Numbered from the stretch's first letter, positions 25,447 to 35,178 are shown. The stretch: DNA of 59,215 nucleotides from Ktedonobacterales bacterium (GCA_027451525.1 DAIDJF010000035.1:1-59215), one strand, 5' to 3'. Translations and numbers: made by a program. Notes: a model not told the origin generated them from the sequence alone.

Positions 25447-27966
25447 ATGCAAAGTATAAAACAGAAAAAACTGCCTACTCGAAAACGGCAATGGGGTGCG
25501 GAACGCCGCACCGAGCCATTGCCAATGATGCATGAAAAACCATCAACTTTGAAAATTGCCTATAGTCGTCTTGCTGTCGTTGTGACTATTGTTCTATGGA
25601 TAATGTATCTTATATCAACAATTATTCGCCAATTTTTTGAGGGGCCAAAGACATTCTCATTTACTATGCAAGCCGTTGGCTATCTGATCATCGTCACGTT
25701 GCTAACATTCTCCGCGCTTATGTACTTGGTGGCACGTCAAGGGGCACTGCAGAGGTTTAGTAAGCACATACGCGTACCACGAGCCGAGCTCGATAGGCAT
25801 TTCTCGGGGCAGCAACCCTCGATCACTGTACTCGTACCATCATATAGTGAAGAGACAGAGGTTGTCCGTAAGACACTTATGTCGGCAGCACTGCAAGAAT
25901 ATCCTGGTATGCGCGTCGTGCTACTGATTGATGATAAACCTAATCCCTCAAATCCAGCAGTTGCCGCCCAACTCAATGCGACGCGTGAACTTGGCAACGA
26001 TATCATGAGGCTTTTTGCTGAACCATATGCCCGCTTCAGTACCGCACTCTACCAATTTGAGCAGCAATACATAGGCAATATGCTAGTTGCGCAGGCGACG
26101 ATTATCGAGCTTGCGTACCATTATGAATGGGCCGCAACGTGGCTTAATACGCTTGCGGATAACGAAGAGGTTGATGACCACGTAGATGTATTCTTTGTCG
26201 AACAAGTGCTCAACGGCCTTGCTGATGAATTGCGTCTCGTTGGGCAAGCACTGATAACTTCTTGTCAAGAAGGTGTTCAGCTACCCATCGAACGTGTCCG
26301 GCAACTGTACCGTCGGCTGGCCTGGATTTTTGATGCCGAGGTAACCACTTTTGAACGGAAGAAATACGCTTCTCTCTCCCATGAAGCCAATAAGGCAATG
26401 AATCTAAATTCCTATATTGGCCTGATGGGCGGTACGTATCTCCAACGCGAGACCCCCGACGGGCTTATTCTGCTTCCGGTTGCCGCAGGCCAAAAAGGCG
26501 ATGTGACGTTCCCTGACAGCGAATTCCTCTTGACGCTTGATGCCGACTCCATCTTGCTACGTGAGTATTGTCTCCGTCTTGTCTATTTCTTGCAGCAGCC
26601 AGATAACGCGCGCGTTGCAGTGACGCAAACGCCTTATTCATCCTTCCGGGGTGCTGGCACACGCATTGAACGTCTAGCTGGCGCAACCACAGATATCCAG
26701 CACATTCTCCACCAGGGAATGAGCTACTATGGCGCAACATTCTGGGTCGGTGCCAATGCCGTTATTCGTAAGCGCGCGCTTGATGATATCGCTGAGACCG
26801 AATGGGTCGGCGGTTTCAGGGTGCGTCGTTTTATCCAAGACCGTACAGTTATTGAAGATACTGAGTCTAGTATTGATCTCACAATGCATGGCTGGTCGCT
26901 GGTGAACTATCCTGAGCGTCTGAGTTATAGTGCCACACCACCAGATTTCGGGTCCCTGATCGTGCAACGTCGTCGCTGGGCAAATGGTGGTCTGCTGATC
27001 TTACCAAAATTATGGGCGCAAACGCGTGAGCGCAGACGGCGCGGCGAAATGGTTTCGCGCACTGAAATTATGCTCCGTCTTAATTACATGGCCTCAATCA
27101 CATGGTCGAGCTTCAGCCTGATCTTCATGCTGGCGTATCCCTTCGACGGCCAGTTGTTGAGTCCTTTCGTGGTGCTTGCTGCACTACCATACTTCATCTC
27201 CATGGCGAATGATCTCAAATATTGTGGCTATAAGCGGACTGATATATTGCGTATCTATGGATTTAACTTAATCTTACTTCCTGTCAACCTTGCTGGCGTC
27301 TTGAAATCGCTCCAGCAAGCACTAACGAGTAAGAAAATACCATTTGCGCGTACGCCAAAAGTCAAAGACCGAACCATTTCACCACTTCTCTATATCGTTG
27401 TACCTTTATTGATTGTTGCCTTCTCGGCTTTTACCTTCTGGCGAGACGAGCAAGCCCATAATTGGGTAAATGCCGCATTTGAATGTTTTAATACATTAAC
27501 AGCTTCATGGGCTATAATTGCCTATATCGGTATAGGCAATGCACTGGTCGATATATGGCATGGCTTAACAGATTGGCTCTATGTAGAAGTACCTCCCAAG
27601 CGATCCTCGGCTGTCGTTGATCCGAAACTGGCACTCGACTGGAGGGCAGTGCTCTATCATGGCAATACCAAAGAGAGGGTTCCACTGAGTGCATTGCATA
27701 CGGCAACTGGATCATACCAATCCGTGCAACGCATACCAAATACTGATGCAGGTTTAGTTCCGACAATGCAACGCATACCAAATACTGATGCAGGTTTAGT
27801 TCCGACAATGCAACGCATACCAAATACCGACGTAAGCGCGTTTCCAACAATGCAACATGTGCCAGACACCGACGTAAGCTCGCTTCCTACCAGAAAAATG
27901 CGTATAGGTGCTGGGTTCCCGAACGCAAGTAGGCGTCGGACAGGAGGCAACCAACATGGTGAGTAA
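25447..27966 (+). CDS. Membrane family 2 glycosyltransferase (cellulose/chitin synthase-like)
   Basis: An 839-residue protein. Two N-terminal spans (about 38-58 and 75-98) precede a GT2 catalytic domain with SITVLVPSYSEE, the DxD motif in LTLDADSIL, EDTESSIDL and QRRRWANGG (the QxxRW motif of processive beta-glycosyltransferases), followed by 4-5 C-terminal spans. It should polymerise and export a beta-linked polysaccharide at the membrane. The cytoplasmic tail carries four 14-residue repeats. The last 11 bases overlap the start of the chitinase gene, so synthesis and hydrolysis of the same polymer may be coupled, as in other synthase/hydrolase pairs. The actual sugar is unknown. Confidence 0.85.
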   Translation: MQSIKQKKLPTRKRQWGAERRTEPLPMMHEKPSTLKIAYSRLAVVVTIVLWIMYLISTIIRQFFEGPKTFSFTMQAVGYLIIVTLLTFSALMYLVARQGALQRFSKHIRVPRAELDRHFSGQQPSITVLVPSYSEETEVVRKTLMSAALQEYPGMRVVLLIDDKPNPSNPAVAAQLNATRELGNDIMRLFAEPYARFSTALYQFEQQYIGNMLVAQATIIELAYHYEWAATWLNTLADNEEVDDHVDVFFVEQVLNGLADELRLVGQALITSCQEGVQLPIERVRQLYRRLAWIFDAEVTTFERKKYASLSHEANKAMNLNSYIGLMGGTYLQRETPDGLILLPVAAGQKGDVTFPDSEFLLTLDADSILLREYCLRLVYFLQQPDNARVAVTQTPYSSFRGAGTRIERLAGATTDIQHILHQGMSYYGATFWVGANAVIRKRALDDIAETEWVGGFRVRRFIQDRTVIEDTESSIDLTMHGWSLVNYPERLSYSATPPDFGSLIVQRRRWANGGLLILPKLWAQTRERRRRGEMVSRTEIMLRLNYMASITWSSFSLIFMLAYPFDGQLLSPFVVLAALPYFISMANDLKYCGYKRTDILRIYGFNLILLPVNLAGVLKSLQQALTSKKIPFARTPKVKDRTISPLLYIVVPLLIVAFSAFTFWRDEQAHNWVNAAFECFNTLTASWAIIAYIGIGNALVDIWHGLTDWLYVEVPPKRSSAVVDPKLALDWRAVLYHGNTKERVPLSALHTATGSYQSVQRIPNTDAGLVPTMQRIPNTDAGLVPTMQRIPNTDVSAFPTMQHVPDTDVSSLPTRKMRIGAGFPNASRRRTGGNQHGE
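27727..27894 (+). repeat. Four 42-bp tandem repeats in the glycosyltransferase tail
   Basis: Units of 42 bp encode MQRIPNTDAGLVPT. Copies 1 and 2 are identical, 3 is slightly diverged and 4 more so. The length is a multiple of three, so copy-number change keeps the frame. Confidence 0.9.
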
Positions 27967-29569
27967 GAGTAAAACAGACACAGCAGTTGAACAGCAATAC
28001 TCAAGCGAACCACAGCGGAGGCTATCACCCTGGCGTGTAATGCTTGCACTTTGTATTCTCATCAGCCTGCCTACTGGCACTGTTTTCGCCCTACGACAAT
28101 GGCACGCGAGTCAGCCAACCGTATCTAGCAAACCGTGGTTTGCGAGTTATGTCGATGTTACGGCTACGCCTACATTTGCCTTTGAACAATTGGGTACGAA
28201 CTCAAAACGCGATGCCGTACTTTCCTTCATCGTCTCATCACCTCAGGATGCATGTACTCCTTCGTGGGGAGGGGCATATACCTTGAGTCAGGCCACTGGT
28301 GTACTGGATCTTGATAGACGTATTGCTCGCTTGCAACAGCAAGGTGGCAGCGTGGCTATCTCTTTTGGCGGCCAAAAGAACCAGGAACTTGCTGTCAATT
28401 GTACCGATCCAAACAAGCTTTTCAATGCATATCAATCGGTCGTCGACCAGTATAACATTAACACTATTGATTTGGACCTTGAAGGAGCAGGTCTGATGGA
28501 TGCTGCCGCAGCCAGCAGGCGAGCCATTGCTATTGCTCAACTCCAATCACAGCGACGAGCGGCTGGTAAGCAGTTTGCGGTATGGGTAACGTTGCCTGTT
28601 ACACCACAAGGGTTAGACGAAAATGGCACGAACGCCGTGAGTCAATTGCTGACGCACCATGTTGACCTCGCAGGGGTAAATGTCATGACCATGGATTACG
28701 GCTCTAGCCTGGGTAAGGGCACAACTATGGCTAGTGCATCGGAAAGTGCCTTAATCCAAACAGAGCGTCAACTTGGCATCTTGTATCAGCAAGCAGGTGT
28801 CCACTTAAATGATGCAACGCTCTGGGCGAAGATGGGCGCAACTCCTATGATTGGGCAAAACGATACACCAGACGAAGTATTCACCCTGGCTGATGCGACT
28901 GCGTTAAACCAATTTGCGCTTGCTCACAAGTTAGGACGAATGTCGATGTGGTCGGCGAATCGGGACCTCGCCTGTGGCACGAATTATGTCTTTACACAGG
29001 TCGTTTCCGATGCCTGTAGTGGGGTGCAACAGAATCCGTATGATTTTACGAATCACCTTGGGGCTGGTTTCGATGGCAGTATTTTCCTGAGTGCTGGCCT
29101 CGTGACGACAGCAGAGACTACTTCAAAACTTGCTCAGCAACCAGATAATCCGGCCACCAGTCCGTACCAGATCTGGTCACCCACGGGTGCCTATCTTAAA
29201 GGGACCAAAGTTGTCTGGCACCACAATGTCTATCAGGCAAAATGGTGGACGCAAGGTGATCTTCCCGATAATCCTGTTTTACAGCAGTGGCAGACGCCTT
29301 GGACACTGATTGGTCCGGTTTTGCCAGGCGAGAAACCAATTCCACAGCCCACGTTGCCCCCCGGCACTTATCCTGATTGGTCTGGTACGGCCACCTATAA
29401 CACTGGTGACCGTGTCCTCTTCAACGGAGTACCATATCAGGCAAAATGGTGGAATACGGGACAGAGTCCGGCCGCCGCAACAGCAAATCCCGATAGTTCG
29501 CCATGGGTCCCGTTGACTCAGGATCAGATTAACGCTCTCGTCACACCTACAATGACACCTACAAACTAA
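27956..29569 (+). CDS. Secreted or anchored GH18 chitinase with two CBM5-like modules
   Basis: A 537-residue protein. A basic N-terminus and one hydrophobic segment (about 24-46, VMLALCILISLPTGTVFAL) export or anchor it. The GH18 barrel shows VAISFGGQ and the catalytic NINTIDLDLEG (DxDxE, Glu as acid), then MTMDYG. Two C-terminal chitin-binding modules follow, each with the W--YxxGxxVxWxxxxYQAKWW pattern. It hydrolyses beta-1,4-GlcNAc chains such as fungal or insect chitin. AGGAGG precedes its ATG, which overlaps the upstream glycosyltransferase gene, so the two are translationally coupled. Confidence 0.88.
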   Translation: MVSKSKTDTAVEQQYSSEPQRRLSPWRVMLALCILISLPTGTVFALRQWHASQPTVSSKPWFASYVDVTATPTFAFEQLGTNSKRDAVLSFIVSSPQDACTPSWGGAYTLSQATGVLDLDRRIARLQQQGGSVAISFGGQKNQELAVNCTDPNKLFNAYQSVVDQYNINTIDLDLEGAGLMDAAAASRRAIAIAQLQSQRRAAGKQFAVWVTLPVTPQGLDENGTNAVSQLLTHHVDLAGVNVMTMDYGSSLGKGTTMASASESALIQTERQLGILYQQAGVHLNDATLWAKMGATPMIGQNDTPDEVFTLADATALNQFALAHKLGRMSMWSANRDLACGTNYVFTQVVSDACSGVQQNPYDFTNHLGAGFDGSIFLSAGLVTTAETTSKLAQQPDNPATSPYQIWSPTGAYLKGTKVVWHHNVYQAKWWTQGDLPDNPVLQQWQTPWTLIGPVLPGEKPIPQPTLPPGTYPDWSGTATYNTGDRVLFNGVPYQAKWWNTGQSPAAATANPDSSPWVPLTQDQINALVTPTMTPTN

Positions 29570-29596
29570 GTAACGAGAGGTAGCAAGCCGCGAACC

Positions 29597-29651
29597 AGTA
29601 CACATGTGGCAGGCAGTTCATTCGTTATGAACTGCCTGCCACATGTGTACT
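29597..29651 (+). terminator. Perfect 25-bp hairpin after the chitinase gene
   Basis: Arms AGTACACATGTGGCAGGCAG plus TTCAT and its exact complement, with a 5-base loop. It is unusually long and perfect for a terminator, and only a weak T-tract follows. Confidence 0.6.
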
Positions 29652-29834
29652 GCTTTGCTTCTATGATTGTGGAAACCTTCTGGCAAGAAACAGCAGTAGA
29701 ATATTTCCAAATAAGCGGCCTTCAGCAATGATGTGGTAATATGTGGATGTGCTTGCTTGGACAATACGAAGAGGTATATATAGGATAGATGGTCATCTCG
29801 CTGCTCTTGAACAGGCAGAAAGGATGGAACGGCT

Positions 29835-30746
29835 ATGACGCAAATCGCTCATACATCTTTCGCTACTACCAGTACACGTGGACTACGACACGATATTCTC
29901 CCCATGCGTCTTTATCACAAGGCAAAACGGCTTGGTATCTGGGACCCCCGTAGCATCGATTTTACGCAAGATCGAGCAGACTGGTTGCGCTGTACGCCAG
30001 AGGAACAACAAACGCTTCTGCTACAGACCACGCTGTTCCAATCCGGTGAGGAGAGCGTCACGCTTGACCTGCTCCCTCTAATGATGGCAATCGCGCAAGA
30101 TGGGCATCTTGAAGAAGAGATGTTTTTGACGACGTTCCTATGGGAAGAGGCCAAGCATACCGAGTTTTTCCGCCGCTACCTTGACGAGGTTGCGCAAGAG
30201 CGTGGTGATCTGCACCATCTCCATTCGCCCAGCTATCGCAAGCTCTTCTACGAAGAATTGCCGCAAACCATGTATGCCCTGCTCACAGACCGTTCACCCG
30301 CCGCGCTTGTCCGTGCCTCTGTGACCTATAATATGATTGTCGAGGGTGTGCTGGCAGAAACGGGCTACTACGGCTACTTCAACATGCTTGAGCGCAATAA
30401 TATCATGCCGGGTCTGCGCCAGGGCATCAACTATCTCAAGCGCGACGAGTCGCGTCACATAGCCTACGGTGTCTTCCTCATCTCGCGTCTGGTCGCGCAA
30501 GATAAAGACCTCTGGTCGGTTGTCGAGGCGCGCATGGGTGAACTGTTGCCGCTGGCCCTGGGTGTTGTGCAGGAGACAGACGAGGACCCCACTTCTGAGG
30601 CTGAGCGTCCCTTTGGTATGAGAGTAGAAGAATATATGGCCTACGCGACGACGCAGTTTCAGAAGCGCATCGCGCGTATCGAAAAAGCGCGCATGCAGAC
30701 GCTCGAAGAGTTTTACCAGATTTCTGATGCCGACGCGGAAATGTAA
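29835..30746 (+). CDS. R2-like ligand-binding oxidase (R2lox)
   Basis: A 303-residue ferritin-like protein. All residues I know from characterised R2lox enzymes are present, each shifted by three: the metal ligands Glu72, Glu105, His108, Glu170, Glu205 and His208 (in GEESV, EEAKHTEFF, IVEGVLAETGY and RDESRHIAYG), and Val75 and Tyr165, which form the autocatalytic valine-tyrosine ether crosslink. R2lox assembles a Mn/Fe cofactor and binds a long-chain fatty acid; its physiological substrate is unknown. It differs from ribonucleotide reductase R2, which lacks the Val/Tyr pair. The ribosome site is AAAGGA. The next gene starts 18 bases after its stop. Confidence 0.9.
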   Translation: MTQIAHTSFATTSTRGLRHDILPMRLYHKAKRLGIWDPRSIDFTQDRADWLRCTPEEQQTLLLQTTLFQSGEESVTLDLLPLMMAIAQDGHLEEEMFLTTFLWEEAKHTEFFRRYLDEVAQERGDLHHLHSPSYRKLFYEELPQTMYALLTDRSPAALVRASVTYNMIVEGVLAETGYYGYFNMLERNNIMPGLRQGINYLKRDESRHIAYGVFLISRLVAQDKDLWSVVEARMGELLPLALGVVQETDEDPTSEAERPFGMRVEEYMAYATTQFQKRIARIEKARMQTLEEFYQISDADAEM

Positions 30747-30764
30747 TAGAAATACGAGGCAGAT

Positions 30765-31844
30765 ATGGCTAGTTCTGGCACAATCATTCAACACGTGAGC
30801 GTGGAGCCGCTCGACATTCCTTTGATGGAGCCGTTCACAATTGCGACGGGCAGCGTGACGGCGGCGCGCAACGTGCTGATCACTATCACGCTCAGTGATG
30901 GTAGCGTGGGTTATGGCGAGTGCGCTCCCTTTCCACCCAGCACGGGCGAGTCGCAGGAGACGGCTTTAGCAGCGGCCCAAGCCTGTGCCGCGCTGCTACA
31001 GGGACGCGATGCTGCTCACTGGCGCACGCTCTCCAAACTCATGAAAAGCGTCTATTATGCGCAGTCTACCGTGTGCGCGGGTATGGAGATCGCCCTGCTC
31101 GATGCCCTGACGCGCTCCTATGGCATCCCGCTCTGGACCTTCTTCGGCGGGGCAAGCACGTCGGTCGAGACAGATATCAGCATTCCCCTAGTTGCCCCCG
31201 AACATGCCTATCAGTTGGCGCAAGATATCGTCTTGCGTGGCATCAACAGCATTAAAATCAAGGTCGGGAGCGATCTGCGCGAGGATGTCGAGCGCGTCGA
31301 GGCCATTCGCGAGGCCGCTCCTGGTCTGCCCATTACGCTTGATGCCAATCAGGGCTATACTCCCAGCGAGGCCCTGCTCTGCCTGGAAGCCCTGGATGAT
31401 CGCGATATTCGTCCATTGATGCTCGAACAGCCTGTGTATAAAGAGGATTACGAGGGTTTGCGCTATGTCACACAGCATAGCAAGGTTCCCGTTTTCGCCG
31501 ACGAGAGTGCATCCAGTCCCGCCAGCGTTGCCCGTCTGATTGCTATGGGGGCCGTACATGGCATCAACATCAAGCTGATGAAAAGCGGCATTGTGGAGGC
31601 TTTGGAGATTGCTGCTATCTGTCATGCCACCAATACGCAGTTGATGGTTGGGGCGATGATCGAGTCGCGTCTGGCAATCGCGGCGGCGGCGCATCTTGTC
31701 GCGGGTCTCGGCGGCTTCCGCTATGTTGATCTGGACACGCCAATGCTGCTCGCGCACGATCCCTTCACGGGCGGCTACGAACAGCAGGGTGGCGTGTATG
31801 ATCTCTCTGGCGTAAAGAGCGGCCTGGGCATCGAACGCAAATAA
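30765..31844 (+). CDS. Enolase-superfamily epimerase (dipeptide epimerase/muconate cycloisomerase-like)
   Basis: A 359-residue protein with a capping domain and a TIM barrel. Catalytic features are SIKIKVG (Lys-x-Lys acid/base), LDANQGY, EQPVYKEDYEGL and FADES (metal-binding Asp/Glu/Asp), and NIKLMKSGI (the second Lys). This set is typical of L-Ala-D/L-Glu and related dipeptide epimerases, which recycle peptidoglycan peptides, but other substrates occur in the same subgroup. It is translated from an ATG closely following the R2lox gene, so the two are probably co-transcribed; any biochemical link is unknown. Confidence 0.85.
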   Translation: MASSGTIIQHVSVEPLDIPLMEPFTIATGSVTAARNVLITITLSDGSVGYGECAPFPPSTGESQETALAAAQACAALLQGRDAAHWRTLSKLMKSVYYAQSTVCAGMEIALLDALTRSYGIPLWTFFGGASTSVETDISIPLVAPEHAYQLAQDIVLRGINSIKIKVGSDLREDVERVEAIREAAPGLPITLDANQGYTPSEALLCLEALDDRDIRPLMLEQPVYKEDYEGLRYVTQHSKVPVFADESASSPASVARLIAMGAVHGINIKLMKSGIVEALEIAAICHATNTQLMVGAMIESRLAIAAAAHLVAGLGGFRYVDLDTPMLLAHDPFTGGYEQQGGVYDLSGVKSGLGIERK

Positions 31845-31925
31845 TTACGTGATGATGGGGATTAACAAAATAACCTTGTAAAACCGTAATAACATGATTA
31901 TCTTGTTAATATCCATCATTACATC

Positions 31926-33980
31926 TTATTGCGCTTGCCAGAACATGTTAAAGGTTTTGAAGAGGAAGGCCAGCATGTCGCTGCGTTCTTCAATGACCTT
32001 GGCTACTGGCTTGCCCATGCCGTGTCCTGCCTTCATCTCCAGGCGTAAGATGATGGGATGCTCGCCACTGTTAGCGGCTTGCAGGGTGGCTGTGAACTTC
32101 TTGGCGTGCGCGGGCACGACGCGATCATCGGTATCCGCTGTCATGATGAGGGTTGGGGGATATGTGACACCCTCTTTGACGTTATGCAGGGGCGAGTAGG
32201 CGTAGAGAAACTTGAAATGGTCCGCGTTATGTTCGGCATCGCCATATTCGGGAATCCAATAGCGTCCAACCGTGAAGCGATGGTAGCGCAACATGTCGAT
32301 CACTGGCACCTCGCAGACAACCGCTCCATAGAGATTGGGACGTTGTACCAGACACGCGCTCGTCAGTAGTCCACCATTGCTCCCGCCGTTGATTGCCAGT
32401 TTGGGCGTGCTGGTATACTTATTGGCAACCAGCCACTCTGCCGCTGCAATGAAATCGTCAAAAACGTTCTGCTTCTTCTCTAACATGCCCGCCTGATGCC
32501 ATTCTTCACCATATTCATTGCCGCCACGCAGATTGGCGACCGCGTAAATGCCGCCCTGCTCAACCCACAGTAACGTCGTAGGGGAAAATGTGGGCGTCAG
32601 GCTGACCGTGAAGCCACCATAACCATAGAGCAACGTCGGATTATTGCCGTTACGCTGCAAGCCCTTTTTATACGTCAGGAACATGGGGACGCGCGTGCCA
32701 TCTTTTGAGGGGTAGAAGACCTGCACAGTTTCATAGTTGCTTGCGTCAAAATTGATGGATGGATTGTACAACACGGAGAGCGTCTCGCTGGCGAAATCGT
32801 AGCGATAAACGGTTGGCGGATAGAGATACGAGGTGAAGTTAAAGAAAAACTCCGTCTGCTGCTCTCTGCCAGCGATGTCGATCAGCGAACCAAGCGTAGG
32901 GAGGGCGATTTCACGCGCAAATGTGCCGTCACTGTGGTACAGCTTGATCTGGTGATGCGCGTCATGCAGATAGGTAACAACAAAGTGCTGGTTGATCAGC
33001 AAGGCAAATGCGATCACGTCGCTCTGCTCTGGCACCAGTTCGCGCCACTGTGCGCGTTCGGGTGTGCGCGTGTCGATTGCGATGATGCGTCCGCGTGGAG
33101 CGTTCAGGTCCGTCTGAAAATAGAAAATCGGACCATCGTTGCCGATAAACATATAGGCGGCATCGGCCTCATCGAGCAGGCGCACGAACGGGCCATCGCT
33201 GGCAACCTCACGATAGTAGATACGGTTCTTAGGGTCAGTGCCGTGCCAGACATTGAGCAACAGATACTTGCCATCGTCGGTGATAATGGGATCGAAGGCT
33301 AGCTCTTTCGCGTCAGGTCGCTCAAAAACCAACTGGTCTTGCTCTTGCGCGCTGCCCAGCGTGTGCCAGTAGACCTTGCTATAGTAGCTTTCTTCTCCCT
33401 CGGCAACCGTCCCAGGTTGCGGGAAGCGACTATAGAAAAAGCCCTGCCCGTCATGTTGCCACGCGATATTGCTGAATTTAGTCCAGCGAATGACATCCTC
33501 AAAGTCGGTGTGCTCGTCAACGCGACGAATGCGAATCTCTTGCCAGTCGCTACCGCTTTGCGATGTGCCATAAGCCAGCAACGTGCCATCCTCGTTAAAG
33601 GATTGGTTGACGAGGGCAATCGTGCCATCTGTGCTCAGTGTGTTGGGGTCAATAACAACGGTGGGTTCACTATCAAGTGCGGTCTGCATATAGAGCACGG
33701 CCTGATTCTGCAAGCCCGTGTTCTTAGAGAAGAAATAGCGTTCTCCGGCTTTGCGTGGCACGGAATACTTGGCATAATCCTGTAACTGGGTTAGACGTGC
33801 TCGAATTTGCTCACGGGCAGGGATGGCGGCAAGATAGCCACGGGCGAGCGCATCTTGTGCCTCAGACCATGCCTGTGTCTCGGCTGAGGTTGCGTCTTCG
33901 AGCCAGCGATAGGGGTCAGCAACGGGTGTACCATGATAATCTTCTACAACAGAGCCACGACGGGTAATTGGAATGTTCAA
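31926..33980 (-). CDS. Prolyl oligopeptidase (S9A family)
   Basis: A 684-residue enzyme. The N-terminal DYHGTPVADPYRWLED block and beta-propeller repeats are followed by an alpha/beta hydrolase domain with the nucleophile Ser in NGGSNGGLL, the Asp in TADTDDRVVP and the His in KAGHGMGK. It cleaves short peptides after proline in the cytoplasm. I place the start at a TTG, because AGAAGGAG stands seven bases before it. The upstream ATG, in the end of the preceding gene, would add ten non-conserved residues. It follows the alpha/beta hydrolase gene by about 20 bases, hence a two-gene operon. Confidence 0.9.
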   Translation of the reverse strand: MNIPITRRGSVVEDYHGTPVADPYRWLEDATSAETQAWSEAQDALARGYLAAIPAREQIRARLTQLQDYAKYSVPRKAGERYFFSKNTGLQNQAVLYMQTALDSEPTVVIDPNTLSTDGTIALVNQSFNEDGTLLAYGTSQSGSDWQEIRIRRVDEHTDFEDVIRWTKFSNIAWQHDGQGFFYSRFPQPGTVAEGEESYYSKVYWHTLGSAQEQDQLVFERPDAKELAFDPIITDDGKYLLLNVWHGTDPKNRIYYREVASDGPFVRLLDEADAAYMFIGNDGPIFYFQTDLNAPRGRIIAIDTRTPERAQWRELVPEQSDVIAFALLINQHFVVTYLHDAHHQIKLYHSDGTFAREIALPTLGSLIDIAGREQQTEFFFNFTSYLYPPTVYRYDFASETLSVLYNPSINFDASNYETVQVFYPSKDGTRVPMFLTYKKGLQRNGNNPTLLYGYGGFTVSLTPTFSPTTLLWVEQGGIYAVANLRGGNEYGEEWHQAGMLEKKQNVFDDFIAAAEWLVANKYTSTPKLAINGGSNGGLLTSACLVQRPNLYGAVVCEVPVIDMLRYHRFTVGRYWIPEYGDAEHNADHFKFLYAYSPLHNVKEGVTYPPTLIMTADTDDRVVPAHAKKFTATLQAANSGEHPIILRLEMKAGHGMGKPVAKVIEERSDMLAFLFKTFNMFWQAQ

Positions 33981-33999
33981 GCGATAACTCCTTCTTATC

Positions 34000-34656
34000 T
34001 CAAACCGCATTGTTGAGTTGTTGCACGAAATTGGTGATGATGGCCTGAACTTCGTCCAGGCGGTTTTGGAAAAAGTGGTCGGCCCCCTCGACGGTAATCA
34101 TGCTTTTGGGGGCTGGGATGCGCTCAAACCATGTCACTGCCTGATCATAGGGAGCCAGTTCATCGTTCGTGCCGTGAATGAGCAGTTTGGGCTTGTGGCA
34201 ATTTTGTAAGATATCGTCGCCAAACCAGCGCGCGGGCACACCTAAACCGACCATGGCAGTAGCGCGGTCATCAAGGCTGGCAACGCGCAAGCCGACATAA
34301 GAGCCAAACGAGAAGCCCGCGATAATAGCAGGCACCCCTGGGTAGCGATGGCTCATAAATTCCAAAGCATGTCGTACATCGTCCATTTCGCCGCGCCCCT
34401 CGTCGTAGGTTCCGCTGCTATGGCCCACGCCGCGAAAGTTGAAGCGCAGAGCCGGAATAGCCATTAGTTGCAGCGTTTGTGCCACCTTAAATACAACCTT
34501 GTTGTGCATCGTTCCCCCATAGAGAGGATGGGGATGACAGATCACGCTAACAAAACGCGGCTTTGCTCCCTCTTCTTCCGGCTTGAGAATGCCTTCCAGA
34601 TGGCCGAGAGGTGTTGGAATATTGACGTGTAGTACCTGGTTTGCCATAGCACTCAT
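34000..34656 (-). CDS. Alpha/beta hydrolase, dienelactone-hydrolase-like
   Basis: A 218-residue hydrolase: VICHPHPLYGGTMHNKV (oxyanion region), GVGHSSGTYDEGRGE, the nucleophile elbow GFSFGSYVG, the Asp in HGTNDELAPY and the His in VEGADHFF. This matches the small esterase/dienelactone-type family with cytoplasmic substrates, often of unknown identity. No signal peptide. An ATG three codons downstream is an equally good start. It lies directly upstream of the prolyl oligopeptidase gene on the same strand. Confidence 0.85.
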   Translation of the reverse strand: MSAMANQVLHVNIPTPLGHLEGILKPEEEGAKPRFVSVICHPHPLYGGTMHNKVVFKVAQTLQLMAIPALRFNFRGVGHSSGTYDEGRGEMDDVRHALEFMSHRYPGVPAIIAGFSFGSYVGLRVASLDDRATAMVGLGVPARWFGDDILQNCHKPKLLIHGTNDELAPYDQAVTWFERIPAPKSMITVEGADHFFQNRLDEVQAIITNFVQQLNNAV

Positions 34657-35178
34657 CCTATCCTGTTCCGCTATCTCTCTATTCGGGTAGAAACCACAAT
34701 AGATACTATAGCAGAGAATTTCACAAACTTCATCTTTTCATCATGCTATCACATGTATAGGGATGGTTAAAAGCACGAATGAACTGGTGGCTTCACAGCG
34801 TTGGTACGCGATATTGTAGAGTATATCATTGTGAAATGCGTTGATATCTCATGTGTAGCCATTGACTATCGCGCCCTGGTTACGTACAATAATAGTAACG
34901 CACAATATATCTCTGCGCGTGCAAACGATGCCGGGCATGTTGCGTCAGAAAAACCTGGACCTGATCGGACAGATGTTGCAGTAACCATCCATCACGCTTA
35001 ATCGTGTATGAAGGGGGCCAGGAATAACCTCTCGTGGATGTCCACTTTTCTAGTACCATGTAGTTCATTTAGTTACAGGCGAATATCCACATACAGTACT
35101 GCGGGTACACGAGTGTTCTGGTTCTGGTGGTATTCGCAGCAAAGAGCCACTGGCTCAAACTACGAAGGAGGAACGACA
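34657..35178. other. Divergent intergenic region with a plus-strand promoter
   Basis: About 520 bases between the alpha/beta hydrolase start and the next plus-strand gene. A consensus-like promoter lies at 34862-34890; the remainder shows no gene, RNA or repeat that I can support. Confidence 0.4.
34862..34890 (+). promoter_or_regulatory. Sigma-70-type promoter
   Basis: TTGACT, exactly 17 bases, TACAAT. The first good gene start is 288 bases further on, so if used it would give a long leader. Confidence 0.5.

Noticed and set aside
25326..25511. Minus-strand frame before the glycosyltransferase gene
   Set aside because: No ribosome site, no recognised sequence, and it crosses the glycosyltransferase start.
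29835..30746. Ribonucleotide reductase R2 subunit
   Set aside because: The Val/Tyr crosslink pair and the spacing of ligands fit R2lox; no R1 gene is nearby.
35008..35178. Upstream extension of the small gene at 35179
   Set aside because: AAGGAGG fixes the GTG start; the upstream codons read as non-coding.
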